Positions 60,987 to 64,000 of a stretch of 64,000 bases of DNA are shown here, one piece after another. The stretch spans positions 1 to 64,000 of the forward strand of contig JAIYDI010000037.1 of NCBI GenBank assembly GCA_027487555.1. Reading direction: 5' to 3'. Both the position numbers and the translations under genes were made by a program. Each line of letters begins with the position of its first letter. Position 1 is the first letter of the stretch. The notes under the pieces were generated by a model. That model saw only the letters and a program-made list of their open reading frames with translations. It was not told where the DNA came from and made no database searches. This DNA is from Hyphomicrobiales bacterium (lineage in GTDB: Bacteria > Pseudomonadota > Alphaproteobacteria > Rhizobiales > Devosiaceae).

Positions 60987-61825
60987 GCGGCCACCACCTT
61001 GCTGCCGAAACGGGTGCCGCCGGTAAGGCGCGGCACCGCGGCGATCAGCGCCTTGGTGTAGTCGTCCTTTGGAGCGTCGAAGATCTGCGCCGTCGCGCCT
61101 TCTTCAACCACCACGCCCTTGTTCATCACATAGACATAGGAGCTGGTTTCACGCACGACGCCGAGATTGTGGGTGATCATCAGCAGCGCGAGCCCGCGCT
61201 CCTCGACGAGGTCTTTCAGCAGTTTCAGGATCTGCGCCTGCGTCGTGACATCGAGCGCGGTGCCGGGCTCGTCGGCGATCAGCAGGCGCGGCTCGGAGAG
61301 GAGCGCCATGGCGATCAGCACGCGCTGCCGCATGCCGCCCGAAAGCATGATGGGGTAGCTCTTCGCGACCCGCTCCGGGTCGCGCATCCTGACCTGCGCC
61401 AAGACCTCGTGCACGCGCTGCATGCGGGCCGCGCGGCTGCGGGCGCGGCCCAGGCGACGATCGGCGTATTTCAGAATCGTCCGCATCTGATCGGCGATGG
61501 TGAAGACCGGGTTCAGCGAACTCATCGGGTCCTGAAAGACCATCGACATCTCGGTGCCACGCAGCTTCAGCCGTTCACGCGGGGCTAGCGTCAGCAGGTC
61601 GCGGCCATCGTAGAAGATTTCGCCCGAGCTGATGGTGGCGGGCGGCTGGCGGAGCAGGCCCATAATGGCCTTCATGGTCACCGACTTGCCCGAGCCGCTT
61701 TCCCCCACGAGCGCAATCTGGCTGCGCTCGGGCACGTCGAGCGAGACGCCATGCAGCACCTTGTTCACCTGCCCATAGGTCGAAAACTCGACCGAGAGGT
61801 TGCGGACGGAGAGGAGCGCGCTCAT
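60983..61825 (-). CDS. Peptide-type ABC transporter ATP-binding protein, DppD-like
   Basis: The 280-residue ATPase has Walker A VGESGSGKSVTMKAIMGLL, signature LSGGMRQRVLIAMAL, Walker B LLIADEPGTALDVTTQAQIL and the switch LLMITHNLGVVRETS. FQDPMSSLNPVFTIADQ is a hallmark of the oligopeptide/dipeptide/nickel ATPases. The start at 61825 overlaps the DppC-like gene stop (ATGA). Frame is open further upstream, but that is an overlap with dppC and not part of this protein. It pairs with the DppF-like ATPase on the cytoplasmic face. Confidence 0.93.
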   Translation of the reverse strand: MSALLSVRNLSVEFSTYGQVNKVLHGVSLDVPERSQIALVGESGSGKSVTMKAIMGLLRQPPATISSGEIFYDGRDLLTLAPRERLKLRGTEMSMVFQDPMSSLNPVFTIADQMRTILKYADRRLGRARSRAARMQRVHEVLAQVRMRDPERVAKSYPIMLSGGMRQRVLIAMALLSEPRLLIADEPGTALDVTTQAQILKLLKDLVEERGLALLMITHNLGVVRETSSYVYVMNKGVVVEEGATAQIFDAPKDDYTKALIAAVPRLTGGTRFGSKVVAA

Positions 61826-62709
61826 CGCACATCCTCCACCGCGAAGAGATCGCGCAAGCCGTCGCCCAACAGGTTGAAGCCGAGCGCGGCATAGAGGATG
61901 GCGCAGCCGGGCAGCACGGATTCCCACCAATAATCGGGCAGGAAGGCGGCGCCCTGCGCCACCATGGTGCCGAGATCGGGCGTGGGCGGGCGGATGCCGA
62001 GGCCGAGGAAACTCAGTGAGGCACCGACGAGGATGACGAAGCCCGCGTCGAGCGACGTCTTTACCGCAAGAGCCGACACGCAGTTGGGCAGGATTTCCCG
62101 GAACAGGATGTGGACCTTGCTGGCGCCGAGCGTTTCGGCCGCCTCGACGAATTCCTGCGAGCGCAATTGTCGGGTGATGGAGTAGATGAGCCGTGTATGC
62201 CAGGTCCACCAGAGTGCGGCGATGGCCAGCATGGAATTGATCAGATCGGGCGAGAGCACGGCGGTGACGGCGAGGGCCATCACCAGCGGCGGGATGGCGA
62301 GCGCGATATCGGTCAGCCGCATGATGACGATTTCGACCCAGCCGCCGAAATAGCCGGCGAGAAGGCCGAGCGTCGTGCCGATCGGGATGGCGGTGCCGAG
62401 CACCACCACGGCGAGCAGCAGCGAGACGCGGAAGCCGAAGATGGTGCGGGTGAACAGGTCGCGCCCGACATTGTCGGTGCCGAACCAGTGTTCGAAGCTC
62501 GGCGGCAGATGGCGCGCCTTGAAGTTCACCACCGAGCCCACGTCCTTGGGGTAGGGGGTGATATAGGGCGCGAAGATGGCCGCGAGAATGACCGAGAGCA
62601 CGATGAGCGCGCCGATGACTGCGGTGGGGTTGCGCGAGAAGCGGTACCAGTTCTGGTAGGCGTTGGAGAGGCGCTTCGGCTCGGCCTGGGTGGTCATGAG
62701 GTCGCTCAT
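61822..62709 (-). CDS. Peptide-type ABC transporter permease, DppC-like
   Basis: The 295-residue protein has a cytoplasmic N-terminus and six membrane spans beginning with NPTAVIGALIVLSVILAAIFAP. The DppC family start FGTDNVGRDLFTRTIFGFRV follows the first loop. The coupling loop is FVEAAETLGASKVHILFREILPN, and GASLSFLGLGIRPPTPDLGTM is the usual C-terminal block. It overlaps the DppB-like gene by four bases and the DppD-like gene by four bases. The imported compound is unknown; the downstream genes suggest a cyclic amide or a short peptide. Confidence 0.93.
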   Translation of the reverse strand: MSDLMTTQAEPKRLSNAYQNWYRFSRNPTAVIGALIVLSVILAAIFAPYITPYPKDVGSVVNFKARHLPPSFEHWFGTDNVGRDLFTRTIFGFRVSLLLAVVVLGTAIPIGTTLGLLAGYFGGWVEIVIMRLTDIALAIPPLVMALAVTAVLSPDLINSMLAIAALWWTWHTRLIYSITRQLRSQEFVEAAETLGASKVHILFREILPNCVSALAVKTSLDAGFVILVGASLSFLGLGIRPPTPDLGTMVAQGAAFLPDYWWESVLPGCAILYAALGFNLLGDGLRDLFAVEDVR

Positions 62710-63731
62710 GCGCGGCGCCCCCTGATGCGGATGCGCGGATCGACGAAGCCGACCAGCACATCGATGACGAGGTTGACGAGCACGAAGAACACGCCCGAGA
62801 CCATCACCACGCCCATGACCGCGTTGAGATCCTTCTGCAGGATGGTGCGGATGCCGTAGCCCGCCATGCCGGGCCAGGAGAAGACCAGCTCGACGACGAA
62901 GGCGTTGCCGATCAGCGAGGCGAATTCGAGCCCCAAAATGGTGAGCGGCGCCACGAAACTGGGCCGCAGCATGTATTTCAGCACCCGCACGGTTTCGGGC
63001 ACGCCGAAGGCGCGGCTCGCCTCGATATAGTCCTGGCTGGAGATGTCGATCATAGCCGAGCGGGTGATGCGCGCCATCTGGCCCATGGTGGCGGCGGCGA
63101 GCGCGATCGACGGCAGCAGCAGGTAGCGCAAGCCTTCGAGAAAGGCGTCGAAGCGGAGCTTCAGCAGGCTGTCGATCAGCACGAGGCCGGTGATATCGGG
63201 CGTGAAGCCGAGATCATGCGGCAGGCGGCCGGTGGTGGGCAGGATGTGCAGGACATAGCCCGCAAGGATTTGCAGGAGCAACGCGAGGAAGAAGCTCGGA
63301 GTGACGGCCGAGAAGATGGCGAAGAGGCGGACGAGATTGTCCGGCCAGCGATCCTTCCAGCGCGCGGCGATGATGCCGAGCGGCAGGCCGATGACGAAGG
63401 CAAGCGTGACGGTGCACAGCACGAGCTCGAAGGTGGCGGCAAAGCTCTCGCGAATATCCTCGTTGACGGCGCGCTCGGTGAGGAGCGAGCGGCCGAGATC
63501 GCCGCGGAGGAGGCCAGACACGAAAAGCCCGTATTGCTCGACGATCGGGCGGTCGAGCCCGAGCTTCTGCTGAAGGGCGATGACCTGTTCCTGCGTGGCT
63601 GTCGGGCCCAATGCCATGCGCGCCGGATCGCCGGGGATGACCCGCGCGATGGTGAAGATCACGACCGAGAGCCCGACGAGCACCAGCAGCGACCACAACA
63701 CCCGGCGAAGCAGAAACAGCAGGAATTCCAA
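62706..63731 (-). CDS. Peptide-type ABC transporter permease, DppB-like
   Basis: The 341-residue permease has six spans, starting with LLFLLRRVLWSLLVLVGLSVVIF, followed by the DppB-type RVIPGDPARMALGPTATQEQ and LGLDRPIVEQYGLFVSGLLRGDLG. The coupling loop is DYIEASRAFGVPETVRVLKYM, and LEFASLIGNAFVVELVFSWPG and KDLNAVMGVVMVSGVFFVLVN are conserved. It forms the channel with the DppC-like permease. The 224 bases between it and the binding-protein gene hold a perfect hairpin but no gene that I can support. Confidence 0.93.
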   Translation of the reverse strand: MEFLLFLLRRVLWSLLVLVGLSVVIFTIARVIPGDPARMALGPTATQEQVIALQQKLGLDRPIVEQYGLFVSGLLRGDLGRSLLTERAVNEDIRESFAATFELVLCTVTLAFVIGLPLGIIAARWKDRWPDNLVRLFAIFSAVTPSFFLALLLQILAGYVLHILPTTGRLPHDLGFTPDITGLVLIDSLLKLRFDAFLEGLRYLLLPSIALAAATMGQMARITRSAMIDISSQDYIEASRAFGVPETVRVLKYMLRPSFVAPLTILGLEFASLIGNAFVVELVFSWPGMAGYGIRTILQKDLNAVMGVVMVSGVFFVLVNLVIDVLVGFVDPRIRIRGRRA

Positions 63732-63922
63732 GCGAGGGACCTTATCAATGACCGGCGGTCGCCGGGAGGGATCCGGGCCAAGGCAGGGCTGTCGGAGGGA
63801 TCGGCGGACTGCCCGGCCCGGAAAGGGCGCCCGTCACATGGGGGAGACGGGCCAACCCGGAGCGAAGATCATCCCGACGGGCCGGCGAAAACCAGGCCCG
63901 GTGCGATGATCAATCAGGGGAG

Positions 63923-63942
63923 GGAGCCGGTTGCCCGGCTCC
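63923..63942. terminator. Hairpin between the ABC binding-protein gene and the permease gene
   Basis: GGAGCCGG (63923-63930) pairs perfectly with CCGGCTCC (63935-63942) around a four-base loop. No T run follows on the minus strand. It is more likely an mRNA-stabilising or partial terminator hairpin after the binding-protein gene than a complete terminator. Confidence 0.5.
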
Positions 63943-63955
63943 GGGAAGTTCAGGC

Positions 63956-64000
63956 TCAGCAGGTCCAGCTGTAGTTGTGGAAGTCGTACTGGAACGACTG
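63956..64000 (-). CDS. C-terminal end of an ABC substrate-binding protein (cut by window edge)
   Basis: The minus strand from 64000 to the stop codon at 63956-63958 reads QSFQYDFHNYSWTC. This is short, but it is in the right place and orientation for the substrate-binding protein of the peptide-type transporter, and an aromatic-rich end is common in that family. Only 14 residues are visible, so the call rests mainly on position. The signal peptide and binding domains would lie to the right of the window. Confidence 0.5.
   Translation of the reverse strand, partial: QSFQYDFHNYSWTC

Overview
The window is GC-rich, densely coded and bacterial, and it reads as an alphaproteobacterium of the order Hyphomicrobiales, possibly close to Devosia. 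The evidence is a SAM-II riboswitch in front of a metZ-type gene, a gcrA cell-cycle regulator, the long two-domain form of Dcd, PstA with the long alphaproteobacterial N-terminus, the argD-argF-hslO order, and a hmuSTUV haem locus with hemP. The genus is inferred from gene content; no 16S or tRNA gene is present to anchor it. I found no insertion sequence, prophage, CRISPR array or RNA operon. Mobile or repetitive DNA is limited to two families of short intergenic repeats and one toxin-antitoxin pair.

Layout from left to right. 1-4931: end of a chemotaxis operon (methyl-accepting receptor, cheW, cheR, cheB and a soluble, degenerate receptor-like protein). 5004-12627: haem uptake, with hmuS-hmuT-hmuU-hmuV-hemP-tonB on the minus strand and a TonB-dependent haem receptor divergently on the plus strand; hmuS carries an apparent +1 frameshift in a nine-base homopolymer. 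12904-13440: hpt. 13451-19100: an L-rhamnose-type (or related deoxysugar) uptake and catabolic cluster (mutarotase, ABC transporter, enolase-superfamily enzyme, GntR-type regulator) with a perfect palindrome in the regulator's intergenic space. 19157-24170: a large MalT-like LuxR regulator, dcd, and metZ behind a SAM-II riboswitch with a terminator. 24590-27801: a macAB-type export system.

27957-31694: a small membrane protein, hslO, argF and argD. 32075-34723: gcrA, a divergent glyoxalase-fold gene and TetR regulator, and a Tat-exported intradiol dioxygenase. 34813-42450: the complete phosphate regulon phoR-pstS-pstC-pstA-pstB-phoU-phoB, with a polyphosphate kinase 2 gene divergent from phoR. 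43804-52414: N-formylglutamate amidohydrolase-like protein, amino acid permease, glutamine synthetase-like ligase, aldehyde dehydrogenase, iron-type alcohol dehydrogenase and a calycin-like protein. This looks like catabolism of an amine or amino alcohol through gamma-glutamyl intermediates, and it is interrupted by an XRE/PIN toxin-antitoxin pair with its own palindromic operator.

52423-56138: threonine aldolase, a zinc alcohol dehydrogenase, a tiny FlbD-like gene and a second, diverged copy of the calycin-like protein. 56319-64000: a minus-strand operon of a peptide-type ABC transporter, a hydantoinase/oxoprolinase-family protein and two tandem DUF917 proteins; its substrate-binding protein runs off the right edge.

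The most interesting items are the calycin-like paralogue pair, the SAM-II leader with a visible terminator/antiterminator arrangement, the homopolymer frameshift in hmuS, the cluster of five GANTC methylation sites before gcrA, the palindromic operator of the toxin-antitoxin pair, and a terminator-like hairpin in the argD leader. Everything is read by eye; no database search or alignment program was run.
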